From: Ensifer sesbaniae
GTDB lineage: Bacteria > Pseudomonadota > Alphaproteobacteria > Rhizobiales > Rhizobiaceae
Direction: 5' to 3'
Assembly (NCBI RefSeq): GCF_013283665.1
Contig: NZ_JABEKU010000001.1
Location: forward strand, 992,001 to 1,056,000
Length of the DNA stretch: 64,000 nucleotides
This document shows positions 39,480 to 48,347 of the stretch, one piece after another. The position numbers and the translations under genes are program-made. The notes below the pieces were generated by a model. It did no database searches and was not told the DNA's origin. It saw only the letters and a list, made by a program, of their open reading frames with translations. How positions within the stretch are numbered: position 1 is the stretch's first letter; each line of letters begins with the position of its first letter.

Positions 39480-40040
39480 GTGCGTATCGTCGGTGGAGAG
39501 TTTCGTGGCCGCAGCCTGGCCACGCCCAAGTCCAACGATATCCGCCCGACCACGGACCGGACGCGCGAAAGCCTGTTCAACATCCTGAGCCATTCCTATC
39601 CGGAAGCGCTCGACGGCACCCGTGTGCTCGACCTTTTCGCGGGCACTGGCGCTGTTGGCTTCGAGGCCCTTTCACGGGGGTGCCGTCAGGCACTCTTCGT
39701 CGAACAGGGCGTCGAGGGCAGGGGACTGCTGCAGACGAACATCGAGACGCTCGGCCTGCAAGGACGGGCGAAGGTTTTCCGGCGTGACGCGACGAACCTC
39801 GGCGCCGTCGGCACGATGGAGCCGTTCCATCTCGTCTTCGCCGATCCGCCCTATGCGAAGGGCCTCGGCGAGAAGGCGCTGGAATCTGCCGCCGTCGGCA
39901 ACTGGCTCGTCCCCGATGCACTGGTGATCCTCGAAGAGCGGGCGGACGTCCAGCCGGCGCCTGCGGCCGTTTTCGAGCGTCTCGACGTCAGAGTCTTCGG
40001 CGATACCCGCATGCATTTCTATCGCTTCCGCGGCGCCTGA
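39480..40040 (+). CDS. rsmD: 16S rRNA m2G966 methyltransferase RsmD
   Basis: A 186-residue SAM-dependent methyltransferase. It begins MRIVGGEFRGRSL (GTG start at 39480), has RPTTDRTRESLFNIL, the SAM motif VLDLFAGTGAVGFEALSRG (residues ~48-66) and the catalytic DPPY (FADPPYAKGL near 122). It methylates G966 of 16S rRNA. It starts 6 bp after rluB, so both rRNA modification genes are co-transcribed. Confidence 0.95.
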   Translation: MRIVGGEFRGRSLATPKSNDIRPTTDRTRESLFNILSHSYPEALDGTRVLDLFAGTGAVGFEALSRGCRQALFVEQGVEGRGLLQTNIETLGLQGRAKVFRRDATNLGAVGTMEPFHLVFADPPYAKGLGEKALESAAVGNWLVPDALVILEERADVQPAPAAVFERLDVRVFGDTRMHFYRFRGA

Positions 40041-40107
40041 CCGTCATATTTTCGATTTCCTTGCGAAGATAGGCTGTCGCCGACCATGCAAGCTTCCTTA
40101 TCCCGCT

Positions 40108-40211
40108 TATAGCGCCGCGCGTCTTCTGTGACGCACCCATGGTCGCTGTAAGGTTTCGGTCTGCTGCATAATTTTGCCCTCAAATCGATTTCGACTTAGG
40201 AAAAGATGCAG
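40108..40211 (+). repeat. RIME-like two-hairpin repeat, copy 4
   Basis: TATAGCG...CGCTGTA at 40108-40150 and CTGCAT...GATGCAG at 40164-40211, with the inner GCGTC/GACGC and CAAATCGA/TCGACTT-type stems partly decayed. It ends 12 bp before the patatin start codon, directly abutting its ribosome binding site GCGGAGA. Confidence 0.75.
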
Positions 40212-40222
40212 AAGCGGAGAAC

Positions 40223-41107
40223 ATGCCGATGAAGCAGGATCTTTCGATGAAGGGGGCGGCGCAGGCGGCCAGCCAGCCGACGGTCGCGCTGGCGCTGGGT
40301 GGCGGTGGCGCACGGGGGCTTGCGCATATTCACGTCATCGAAACCCTGGATGAACTGGGCATTCGCCCGGTAGCGATCGCCGGCTCCTCCATCGGTGCGA
40401 TCATGGGCGCCGGCATGGCCGCCGGCATGCGCGGTGAAGAGATCAGGGCCCACACGCTTTCGACCGTCGGCCATCGCCGCGAGGTCGTCAATCGGCTCTG
40501 GCAGTTGCGGCCGTCGAGCCTTTCCGAGGCGGTTGCGAACGGTTTTCGCTTCGGGCAATTCAATGTCGAGCGCGTTCTCAGGGCGTTTCTGCCGGAGGCC
40601 ATTCCGCCGAAGTTCTCGGATCTCGGCATTCCGCTCAAGGTGGTCGCCACCGACTATTACGGCCAGACCGAGCATGTCTGCGAAAGGGGTGATCTGTGGC
40701 AGGCGCTGGCGGCCTCCGCGGCCCTGCCTGCGATCTTCATCCCGGTGAAGATCGGCGGGCGCGTGATGATCGACGGCGGTATCTACAACCCCATCCCCTT
40801 CGATCATTTGCGCGGCCTGGCCGACATCGTCATCGCCGTCGATGTCGTCGGTGGTCCTGATGGCGATGGCAAGACGATCCCGAGCCGCATCGACAGCCTG
40901 TTCGGCGCGAGCCAGCTGATGATGCAATCGATCATCGCGATGAAGCTCAAGGAGGGCGCGCCGGATATCCTGCTGCGCCCGGATGTCGGCCGCTACCGGG
41001 TAATGGATTTCCTGCGGGCCAAGGACGTGCTGAACGGAACCGTCGCGATCAAGGATCAGTTGAAGCGGGCCCTCGACGAACGGATGCGAGCACCGAAGCT
41101 CGGCTGA
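40223..41107 (+). CDS. patatin-like phospholipase (RssA-like)
   Basis: A 294-residue patatin-domain protein. The serine/aspartate dyad is visible: oxyanion hole LALGGGGARGLAHI (residues ~23-36), nucleophile GSSIG near 54-58, and the catalytic Asp in DGGIYNPIP near 183. These are lipid acyl hydrolases; the short form without transmembrane parts resembles RssA/YchK. Substrate is unknown. Two start codons (40223, 40229) are possible, with GCGGAGA upstream inside the edge of a repeat. It is convergent with the antiporter gene. Confidence 0.88.
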   Translation: MPMKQDLSMKGAAQAASQPTVALALGGGGARGLAHIHVIETLDELGIRPVAIAGSSIGAIMGAGMAAGMRGEEIRAHTLSTVGHRREVVNRLWQLRPSSLSEAVANGFRFGQFNVERVLRAFLPEAIPPKFSDLGIPLKVVATDYYGQTEHVCERGDLWQALAASAALPAIFIPVKIGGRVMIDGGIYNPIPFDHLRGLADIVIAVDVVGGPDGDGKTIPSRIDSLFGASQLMMQSIIAMKLKEGAPDILLRPDVGRYRVMDFLRAKDVLNGTVAIKDQLKRALDERMRAPKLG

Positions 41108-41147
41108 GCTCCGACCATTGACGGCCGCACGGTCGGTACAGGCGCGA

Positions 41148-42986
41148 CTACGCGCTCTCGCGCTCGTCCGCAGGAAGCCCCGGCAGGATCCGTTCGCCCG
41201 TCTCCTGGGAGTGATCGACCTCGCGCTTCGGCTTGACCAGCGGTTCTGGCCTGACGGGACGCGAATGCAGCATGTCGCGACCGGCGGTAATGCCTTCGGC
41301 CTCCTGCAGCACGAGACGTGCTTCGTCGCGCTTGCGGATATCGTCCATGATCGCGATCGCCTCGTCGTCACCGACTCCCAGCGCCTCCAGCGACTTGCGG
41401 CCGAACAGCAGGCCGGACTCGAAGGTTTCGCGCAGTTCGTAGTCGACGCCTTTGGCGCGCAGCTCCAGCGTATGCAGCCGGTCGTAGGAGCGGGCGAAGA
41501 TGCGGGCGTTCGGATACTCCGACTGCACGAGGTCGATGATGTGGTCGGTCGTTTCCTTCTTCTGCGTGCAGACGGCGACGATCTTTGCCCGCTCGATGCC
41601 AGCGGCGCGCAGCACGTCGAGCCGGGTGCCGTCGCCGAAGTAAATGCGGAAGCCGAAGGTCGCGGCCTGGCGCACGCGGGCGGCGGAATGGTCGATGATC
41701 GTCACGTCGCGGCCGCCGGCGAGCAGGATCTGCGCGGCGATCTGGCCGAAGCGGGAGAAGCCGATCATCAACACGTCGGCGCCGGCGCCCTCGAAGTCTT
41801 CGTCGATCTCCTCGTCCAGTTCGTCCTGCTCGCGCATCAGCTTCGGCGCCAGCATCGAAGCCAGCGGCGTCAGCGCCATCGACAGCGTCACGATCGCGAC
41901 GAGCAGCGAGGCGTCGCCATCGGAGAAGACACCGGCGCTGGCTGCTGCCGTGAACAGCACGAAGCCGAATTCGCCGCCCTGCGGCAGGAGCAGGCTGATG
42001 CGCACCGCGTCGTTGTGGTGCGCTCCGGTGAGCCGGCAGAGCCAGTAGAGCACGAGGCTCTTCAACGCCATCAAGAGCGGCACCGCAGCGATGATCAACT
42101 GGTAGCGCTCGACGATGACGCCGAGTTCCAGCGACAGGCCGACCGCCATGAAAAAGAGTGCCTGCAGGATACCGCGAAACGGTTCGATATCCGCTTCGAG
42201 TTCATGGCGATAGGAGGATTCCGCCAAGAGCACGCCCGCGAGGAAGGCTCCCATGGCCATCGAAAGTCCGGCGAGCTGCATCATGGTCGCCGCGCCCATG
42301 ACGACGAGCAGGGCGGCCGCGATCATGACGTCGCGGGCGCCCGTGCGGCCGATGATCTGGAACAGGGGATTCACGAGGTAGCGGCCGGCAGCGAAGAGAA
42401 CGATGATCGCGGTTGTGGCGATTGCGAAATCCTCGAGCGGCGGCGTCGTATCCTCGGGCGCCTGCGCCGCCAGAAGCGGGATCAGCGCCAGCAGCGGCAC
42501 GATCGCCAGATCCTGCAGCAGAAGAATGGAGAATGATCGCTGACCGTAGCGCGTGTTGCGGTCGTTGCCTTCGTCGAGGATCTGCATCGCAAAGGCGGTC
42601 GACGACAGGGCCAGGCCGAAGCCGGCAATGATGCTGCCGCCCTGGCCGAGGAGCCCGAAGGCATAGATGATGGACGAGAGCACGATGCCGGTCAGCACCA
42701 CCTGCGCCGTGCCGAGGCCGAAGATATCGCGCCGCATCTGCCAGAGGCGCGACGGTTTCAGTTCGAGGCCGATGATGAACAACAGGAACACGACGCCGAG
42801 TTCCGAGACATGCAGGATGATCTGCTCGCCCTCGGTGATGCTCTGGGCGACCGGACCGATGAGCACGCCGGCGCAGAGATAGCCGAGGATGGTGCCGAGG
42901 CCGAGCCGCTTGAAGATTGGTGCGGCCAACACTGCGCCGCCAAGCAGCATCAGCGCTTGAGAGTAGATGATCGGTGTCGTTGCCAT
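41148..42986 (-). CDS. CPA2-family cation/proton antiporter with TrkA-N domain (KefB/C-like)
   Basis: A 612-residue protein. About 12 transmembrane helices (residues ~5-385) form the Na+/H+ exchanger-type domain, with LGYLCAGVLIGP near 35-46 and ALSSTAFAMQIL near 128. A RCK/TrkA-N nucleotide-binding domain follows (VLMIGFSRFGQIAAQIL near 405, then YFGDGTRLDVLRAAG). It resembles the glutathione-gated potassium efflux systems KefB/KefC, but it has no adjacent KefG/KefF gene, so the gating ligand is uncertain. A GTG at 43001 is a possible longer start. Confidence 0.9.
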   Translation of the reverse strand: MATTPIIYSQALMLLGGAVLAAPIFKRLGLGTILGYLCAGVLIGPVAQSITEGEQIILHVSELGVVFLLFIIGLELKPSRLWQMRRDIFGLGTAQVVLTGIVLSSIIYAFGLLGQGGSIIAGFGLALSSTAFAMQILDEGNDRNTRYGQRSFSILLLQDLAIVPLLALIPLLAAQAPEDTTPPLEDFAIATTAIIVLFAAGRYLVNPLFQIIGRTGARDVMIAAALLVVMGAATMMQLAGLSMAMGAFLAGVLLAESSYRHELEADIEPFRGILQALFFMAVGLSLELGVIVERYQLIIAAVPLLMALKSLVLYWLCRLTGAHHNDAVRISLLLPQGGEFGFVLFTAAASAGVFSDGDASLLVAIVTLSMALTPLASMLAPKLMREQDELDEEIDEDFEGAGADVLMIGFSRFGQIAAQILLAGGRDVTIIDHSAARVRQAATFGFRIYFGDGTRLDVLRAAGIERAKIVAVCTQKKETTDHIIDLVQSEYPNARIFARSYDRLHTLELRAKGVDYELRETFESGLLFGRKSLEALGVGDDEAIAIMDDIRKRDEARLVLQEAEGITAGRDMLHSRPVRPEPLVKPKREVDHSQETGERILPGLPADERESA

Positions 42987-43119
42987 GCCTGCGGCTTTCA
43001 CTATTGGAGCACCCGGCCCCCGACGGGGGAGCTTTCGAGAGCGGTCATTTGCGGTGTATGGGCGGGAATCGGGCCGATGCCCTTGATGCCTGCGTCACTG
43101 CACAATAAATGGGGCAGGA

Positions 43120-44481
43120 ATGAAAGGCTACATCATGTCAGACACGATCGATTCTGCCGACCTCGAAAAACGCGCCTCGGAACTCGTGGACCTCGCCCGC
43201 AAGGCCGGCGCGGATGCGGCGGATGCGGTGGTGGTACGCGGGCGCTCCCGCTCCGTCTCCGTACGCCTCGGCAAGGTCGAAGCGACCGAAGCCTCCGAAA
43301 GCGATGATTTCTCCCTTCGCGTTTTCGTCGGGCGGCGCGTCGCCAGCGTCTCGGCCAATCCGGGCTTCGATCTGAAGCTGCTCGCCGAGCGCGCCGTCGC
43401 CATGGCCAAGGCCTCGCCGGAGGATCCTTTCGCCTCGCTCGCCGATGCGGACCAATTGGCAAAGTCCTATCCGGACCTCGATCTCTTCGACCCGACCGCG
43501 GTTTCCACGGAATCATTGACGGAGGCGGCATTGGCCGCCGAAGAGGCGGCACTTTCGGTCTCGGGCGTCACCAATTCCAGCGGCGCCGGCGCCTCGGCCG
43601 GCATGGGCGGTCTGGTGCTCGTCACCTCGCATGGTTTCTCCGGTTCCTACATGGCGACGCGTTTCGGTTGCTCCGTCAGTGCGATTGCCGGCGAAGGCAC
43701 GAAGATGGAGCGCGACTACGATTTCGACAGCCGCCTCTATGTTGGCGATCTGCGGCCGGCCGAGGAGATTGGCCGCCTTGCCGGCGAGCGCGCGGTGGCA
43801 CGCCTCAATCCGCGCCAAGTGCCGACGGCCAAGAATGTCACCGTCGTCTTCGATCCGCGCATGGCGCGGGGCTTCGTCGGCCATCTGGCAGGCGCCATCA
43901 ACGGCGCATCGGTCGCCCGCAAGACGAGCTTCCTGCGTGACCGGATGGGCAAGCAGATCATGAAGGCGGGCCTTTCCGTCACCGACGATCCGCTGATCGT
44001 GCGCGGCGCCTCCTCGCGCCCCTTCGACGGCGAGGGCGTCAGCGGCTCGAAGCTCGCGATGGTCGAAGATGGCGTGCTGAAGCACTGGTTCCTGTCGACA
44101 TCGGCCGCCGCCGAACTCGGCCTCAAGACCAACGGCCGCGGTGTGCGCGGCGGCCCGACGGTCAATCCGGCCTCGACCAACCTGGCGCTCGAGCCGGGTT
44201 CGATCTCGCGTGAGGATCTGATCCGCGATGTCGGCACCGGCTTCTACGTCACCGAACTGATCGGCCAGGGCGTGAACATGGTGACCGGCGAATACAGCCG
44301 CGGCGCCTCCGGCTTCTGGATCGAGAACGGCGAACTCTCGTATGCCGTCTCCGAGGTCACGATCGCGTCCAATCTCAAGGACATGTTCATGGCGTTGACG
44401 CCCGCAGACGACATCGATCGCAAATTCGGTGTTGCGGCGCCGACGCTTGCCATCGAGGGCATGACGCTTGCGGGTCTCTAG
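43120..44481 (+). CDS. pmbA: TldD/PmbA-family metalloprotease-like protein
   Basis: A 453-residue PmbA/TldE-type protein. Proteins of this pair (TldD-TldE) process peptides such as microcin B17 and CcdA antitoxin and degrade unfolded peptides. The TldE-type partner lacks the zinc HExxxH of TldD, and none is seen here; FDPRMARGFVGHLAGAINGASVARKTSFL is split here as residues ~243-271 and is typical. The final TAG stop uses TA at 44479-44480, the duplicated target of the IS630 element inserted right there. The coding sequence is intact. Confidence 0.9.
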   Translation: MKGYIMSDTIDSADLEKRASELVDLARKAGADAADAVVVRGRSRSVSVRLGKVEATEASESDDFSLRVFVGRRVASVSANPGFDLKLLAERAVAMAKASPEDPFASLADADQLAKSYPDLDLFDPTAVSTESLTEAALAAEEAALSVSGVTNSSGAGASAGMGGLVLVTSHGFSGSYMATRFGCSVSAIAGEGTKMERDYDFDSRLYVGDLRPAEEIGRLAGERAVARLNPRQVPTAKNVTVVFDPRMARGFVGHLAGAINGASVARKTSFLRDRMGKQIMKAGLSVTDDPLIVRGASSRPFDGEGVSGSKLAMVEDGVLKHWFLSTSAAAELGLKTNGRGVRGGPTVNPASTNLALEPGSISREDLIRDVGTGFYVTELIGQGVNMVTGEYSRGASGFWIENGELSYAVSEVTIASNLKDMFMALTPADDIDRKFGVAAPTLAIEGMTLAGL

Positions 44482-45656
44482 TGTCCTGATCGATAAATTT
44501 GTGCGATCATTTTCCCTGTTTGAGAAGGGGATGATCGATGGGCAAAGCGGCGGTTGCGATTGTCTTGACGGGTGAGGAGCGCGGTGAACTGGAGACATTG
44601 GTTCGCCGCCGCGGCACGGCGCAGGGCCTGGCGCGGCGGGCCCAGATCGTGCTGATGGCCGCGGACGGCGTTGAGAACAAGGAGATTGCCACGCGGCTTG
44701 GCACGATGCCGAACACGGTGGCCAAATGGCGACGGCGTTTCGCCGAGCAGCGGCTCGATGGGCTTTACGACGAGCCGCGTCCCGGCGCGCCGCGCCAGAT
44801 CGGCGACGAAGAGATCGCCGAGACGATCCGGTTGACGCTGGAGACGACACCGCCGGACGCCACCCACTGGAGCCTGCGTTCGATGGCACGGGCGGTCGGA
44901 CATGCGCCCTCGACGATCCATCGCATCTGGACGGCCTTCGGGCTGCAGCCGCATCGCGCCGAAAGTTTCAAGCTGTCTTCGGATGCGCTATTCGTCGAGA
45001 AGGTGCGCGACATTGTCGGCCTTTATCTCAACCCGCCCGAGCGGGCGCTGGTGCTCTGCGTCGATGAGAAGAGCCAGATCCAGGCACTCGATCGCAGCCA
45101 GCCGGTGTTGCCGATGCGGCCCGGCCAGATCGAGCGGCGCAGCCACGACTACACCCGGCATGGAACACTTTCGCTCTTCGCCGCGCTCGACGCTGCCACC
45201 GGCAAGATCATCGGTCGCTGCTTCAAGCGTCACCGCGCGCAGGAATTCCTGAGATTCCTGCGCGAAATCGAAGCCAACGTGCCGCCAGACCTTGATATCC
45301 ACATCGTCATGGACAACTACGCCACCCACAAGACCAGCGCCATCCGCAGCTTCTTTCTCAAGCGGCCCCGCTGGCACATTCATTTCACCCCGACGGCGGC
45401 GTCATGGCTCAACCAGGTCGAGCGCTTCTTTGCCAACCTGACCGAAAAGCAAATCCGGCGCGGCGTGCACCGCTCCACCGCTGAATTGGAGGCGGCAATC
45501 ACCGCCTATATCGACGCCGTCAACACCGATCCCAAACCGTTCCGATGGACCAAATCGGCAGACGATATCCTCGCCACCATCAAACGCTTTTGCCTGGCAA
45601 CCCTGCAAATCGCCGATGTGCAAAACAAATCGGCAGAAACTTCTGAATCAGGACAC
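44481..45656 (+). mobile_element. IS630-family insertion sequence, complete
   Basis: 1176 bp bounded by imperfect inverted repeats of about 24 bp, GTGTCCTGAT... at 44481-44504 and ...ATCAGGACAC at 45633-45656 (roughly 19 of 24 matching, the outer 10 identical). It is flanked by TA at 44479-44480 and 45657-45658, the TA target duplication characteristic of IS630; the wider target is CTAG. It contains a single transposase gene. The insertion lies exactly at the end of pmbA and separates it from the envelope genes downstream. Confidence 0.95.
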
Positions 45657-45659
45657 TAG
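44538..45659 (+). CDS. IS630-family transposase
   Basis: A 373-residue DDE transposase. The N-terminal helix-turn-helix ([23 protein letters not shown]) is followed by a second winged domain, then the catalytic triad D176 (CVDEKSQ), D259 (VMDNYATHK) and E295 (NQVERFF), with 35 residues between the last two. It appears full length and uninterrupted. Its reading frame runs through the right inverted repeat; the stop TAG (45657-45659) is made by the flanking target TA plus the next G. AAGGGGATG lies upstream of the start. Confidence 0.95.
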   Translation: MGKAAVAIVLTGEERGELETLVRRRGTAQGLARRAQIVLMAADGVENKEIATRLGTMPNTVAKWRRRFAEQRLDGLYDEPRPGAPRQIGDEEIAETIRLTLETTPPDATHWSLRSMARAVGHAPSTIHRIWTAFGLQPHRAESFKLSSDALFVEKVRDIVGLYLNPPERALVLCVDEKSQIQALDRSQPVLPMRPGQIERRSHDYTRHGTLSLFAALDAATGKIIGRCFKRHRAQEFLRFLREIEANVPPDLDIHIVMDNYATHKTSAIRSFFLKRPRWHIHFTPTAASWLNQVERFFANLTEKQIRRGVHRSTAELEAAITAYIDAVNTDPKPFRWTKSADDILATIKRFCLATLQIADVQNKSAETSESGH

Positions 45660-45803
45660 AGCGCCGTGCGATTGCGTCATTTCAAATGGCTGGATCAGCA
45701 CATTGGTTCACTGAACTGATCTGGAAGCCGAAGGAAAAACGGTGCGGGTGCTCCGCGCCGATCCCGCCTCATGGTATGGAGAGGCGGGCTGACGGGGTCT
45801 TGA

Positions 45804-46619
45804 ATGTCTGACACAGCACCATCGGGCGCGGACTGGAAGCCGGATCTCGAGTTGATCCGCGCCGCCGCGGTCGTCGCCGGCGAAACGGCACTCGGTTATT
45901 TTGGCAAAGCTCCCGATGTCCGGTGGAAGAACGAAGGCCGCTCGCCGGTCAGCGAAGCGGATCTCGCGGCCAACGACGTACTGAAGACGCGGCTGCTTGC
46001 GGCGAGGCCCGGCTACGGCTGGCTGTCGGAAGAGACCGACGATGACGCCAGCCGCCTGATCCGCGAAACGGTCTTCGTCGTCGATCCGATCGACGGCACG
46101 CGTGCCTTCATCGCCGGCAAGGAGCTTTGGTGCGTCAGTGTCGCCGTGGTCCATCGGGGACAGCCCGTCGCCGGCGTCCTCTATGCCCCGGCGCTTGACG
46201 AACTCTTCGAGGCTGTCGCCGGCGGTAGCGCGCTGAAGAACGGTGCCGCGATCTCGGTGCGTGAGGCAAAGTCCGGGGAAATGCTGCATCTGGCGGCGGC
46301 CGAAGACACGGTCGGCAAGCTTCCGCCCCTCTACCGCAAGACCGTCGCGCGCGTGCCGCATGTGCCGTCGCTTGCCTATCGGCTGGCCATGGTTGCCGAC
46401 GGTCGGATCGACGGTACGCTGGTGAAGAAGAATTCCCATGATTGGGATCTGGCTGCGGCCGATCTCATCCTTGCCCGGGCCGGCGGCGCGCTCGTCGATC
46501 TCGACGACCAGCCCTTGTCCTACAACCGCTCCACCGTCGTTCACGGGGTGCTTTGCGCGGCGGCAAAGCCGCTCTTGCCGGGCCTGATCGCCGCATCGCG
46601 ATCGATGGAGCCCCATTGA
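45804..46619 (+). CDS. inositol monophosphatase-family phosphatase (CysQ-like 3'(2'),5'-bisphosphate nucleotidase)
   Basis: A 271-residue Mg-dependent, lithium-sensitive-type phosphatase. Metal-binding motifs are LSEETDDD (residues ~73-80) and VDPIDGTRAFIAG (~94-106), and the C-terminal HDWDLAAADLIL near 212. Among IMPase relatives the WLSEE motif and the place beside waaA fit CysQ/3'(2'),5'-bisphosphate nucleotidases, but inositol-phosphatase activity cannot be excluded. It is the first gene after the IS element, with 61 bp to the next gene, DUF4170. Confidence 0.85.
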   Translation: MSDTAPSGADWKPDLELIRAAAVVAGETALGYFGKAPDVRWKNEGRSPVSEADLAANDVLKTRLLAARPGYGWLSEETDDDASRLIRETVFVVDPIDGTRAFIAGKELWCVSVAVVHRGQPVAGVLYAPALDELFEAVAGGSALKNGAAISVREAKSGEMLHLAAAEDTVGKLPPLYRKTVARVPHVPSLAYRLAMVADGRIDGTLVKKNSHDWDLAAADLILARAGGALVDLDDQPLSYNRSTVVHGVLCAAAKPLLPGLIAASRSMEPH

Positions 46620-46680
46620 CCTTTGGGGCCGAATGCCTCAAATCAACGCCCACACCCAAAAAAGAAAAAATGGAATTCCG

Positions 46681-46917
46681 ATGGCTCACGAATCCGAGAA
46701 GAAACAACGTCTGCACCTCGTCTTTGGCGGTGAACTCACCACGCTGACGGACGTCCACTTCCGTGACCTGGACAAGCTCGATATCGTCGGCATCTATCCG
46801 GACTATGAAAGCGCGCTTGCCGCCTGGAAATCCAAGGCGCAGATGACCGTCGACAACGCTCACATGCGTTATTTCATCGTCCACATGCATCGTCTGCTCG
46901 ACCCGGAAAACGGCTGA
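46681..46917 (+). CDS. DUF4170 protein
   Basis: A 78-residue protein, MAHESEKKQRLHLVFGGEL..., with DLDKLDIVGIYPDYESALAAWKSKAQMTVDN-like content of the DUF4170 family (here residues ~30-60) and a His-rich end. In alphaproteobacteria this small family is regularly found just upstream of waaA, as here. Function is unknown. The start at 46681 fits the family; a frame extending to 46633 adds unrelated residues. Confidence 0.85.
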   Translation: MAHESEKKQRLHLVFGGELTTLTDVHFRDLDKLDIVGIYPDYESALAAWKSKAQMTVDNAHMRYFIVHMHRLLDPENG

Positions 46918-47008
46918 TGCCGATGAGGTGGGGATGCGCGGCGCAAACCTGCATGCCAGTCGCCCCTGAGTTTCTCCCGGCCGAGACGGCTGAGGAAGGT
47001 GTCTCGTC

Positions 47009-48322
47009 ATGAGCAGCTTTCGCGCGCGCCTGGCGCTCTCCAGCTACCGCTGGATCGGCTCGGCGATCTATCCCCTCGTTTGGTCCTACCTTGCCATTCG
47101 CGCGGCGAAGGGCAAGGAGGACCCGGCGCGCCGTCGCGAGCGCTACGGCCATGCCAGCGCACCACGACCGCAGGGCCCGCTCGTCTGGTTTCACGCCGCC
47201 AGCGTCGGCGAGACCAATGCGGTCATCCCGCTGATCAAGGAAATCCGTCGGCGCGGCATCAACGTCGTACTGACGACGGGAACGATGACCTCGGCACGTG
47301 TCGTCGCCCAGCGCCTGGGAACGAGCGTCATCCACCAATATGTGCCGCTCGATTTCAAGCCGGCGGTCAGCCGTTTCCTGAACTATTGGGAGCCGGATCT
47401 CGCAATCATCGCCGAGTCCGAAATCTGGCCGATGACCATCCTGGAGCTGGGCCGGCGCCACATTCCGCAGGTTCTGGTGAACGGTCGCCTGTCCGATCGC
47501 ACCTTCACCCGGTGGAAGCGGCGGCCGGGGCTGGCTGACGCGCTGTTTGAAAACCTGGCGCTGGTGATCGCCCAATCCGACGTCGATGCGGAGCGCTTCC
47601 GCACGCTCGGCGCCCTGCCGGTCATGGTCTCCGGCAACCTGAAAGTCGACACCGATGCCCCGCCGCATGATCCGCAGGCGCTCCGCGAATACGAGCAGCA
47701 GATTGGCACGCGCAAGACCTGGGCCGCGATCTCGACCTTCGACGGCGAGGAGAACGCTGCCGGCGTCGTGCATCGCGCGCTGAAGGAACGGACCGGCCTC
47801 CTGACGATCGTCGTGCCGCGCCATCCCGAGCGTAGCGATGCGATCGAGGCGGCGCTGACGGCCAAGGGCCTGAAGGTCGCCCGCCGCACGCGGCGCGATC
47901 CGCTGACGCCGGATGTCGACATCTTCCTCGGTGACACCATCGGCGAAATGGGCCTCTACCTTCGCCTGACCGAAGTCGCCTTTGTCGGCCGCTCGCTCTT
48001 TGCCGAAGGCGGCCAGAACCCGCTGGAGCCGGCGATGCTCGGCTGTGCGATCCTGTCCGGCGGCAACGTCCAGAATTTTCGCGAGACCTATCAGACGCTG
48101 GCGAAGAACGGCAGCGCCAAGATCGTGCGCGACGTCGAGATGCTGGCGAAGGGCGTCAACTATCTGCTCGCCAACGACGACATGCGTCGCTCGATGATCG
48201 ATGCCGGCCTCGAAACCGTGCAAGAGATGCGTGGTGCCCTGTCGGCGACGATGAAGGGGCTAGAGCCCTACATCAATCCGCTCATCGTCAAGGCGCGGCT
48301 CAATCCCCCGACCGAAAGCTGA
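47009..48322 (+). CDS. waaA: 3-deoxy-D-manno-octulosonic acid (Kdo) transferase
   Basis: A 437-residue glycosyltransferase of the GT30 family that attaches Kdo residues from CMP-Kdo to lipid IVA at the inner membrane. It has an N-terminal membrane anchor (SAIYPLVWSYLAIRA), WFHAASVGETNAVIPL with the catalytic Glu (residues ~59-74), ESEIWPMTILE near 130, and the C-terminal FVGRSLFAEGGQNPLEPAMLG sugar-nucleotide-binding stretch (spread over residues ~326-346). It is followed by a HAD gene and lpxK. Confidence 0.95.
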   Translation: MSSFRARLALSSYRWIGSAIYPLVWSYLAIRAAKGKEDPARRRERYGHASAPRPQGPLVWFHAASVGETNAVIPLIKEIRRRGINVVLTTGTMTSARVVAQRLGTSVIHQYVPLDFKPAVSRFLNYWEPDLAIIAESEIWPMTILELGRRHIPQVLVNGRLSDRTFTRWKRRPGLADALFENLALVIAQSDVDAERFRTLGALPVMVSGNLKVDTDAPPHDPQALREYEQQIGTRKTWAAISTFDGEENAAGVVHRALKERTGLLTIVVPRHPERSDAIEAALTAKGLKVARRTRRDPLTPDVDIFLGDTIGEMGLYLRLTEVAFVGRSLFAEGGQNPLEPAMLGCAILSGGNVQNFRETYQTLAKNGSAKIVRDVEMLAKGVNYLLANDDMRRSMIDAGLETVQEMRGALSATMKGLEPYINPLIVKARLNPPTES

Positions 48323-48347
48323 CACAAGCAGGAGGCGACCTCTCATC

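Noticed and set aside
37449..39593. 714-codon open frame on the - strand opposite rluB
   Set aside because: It is an antisense shadow of the repetitive GC-rich rluB tail; the translation is low complexity with no family pattern, while the + strand encodes a clear S4/pseudouridine synthase.
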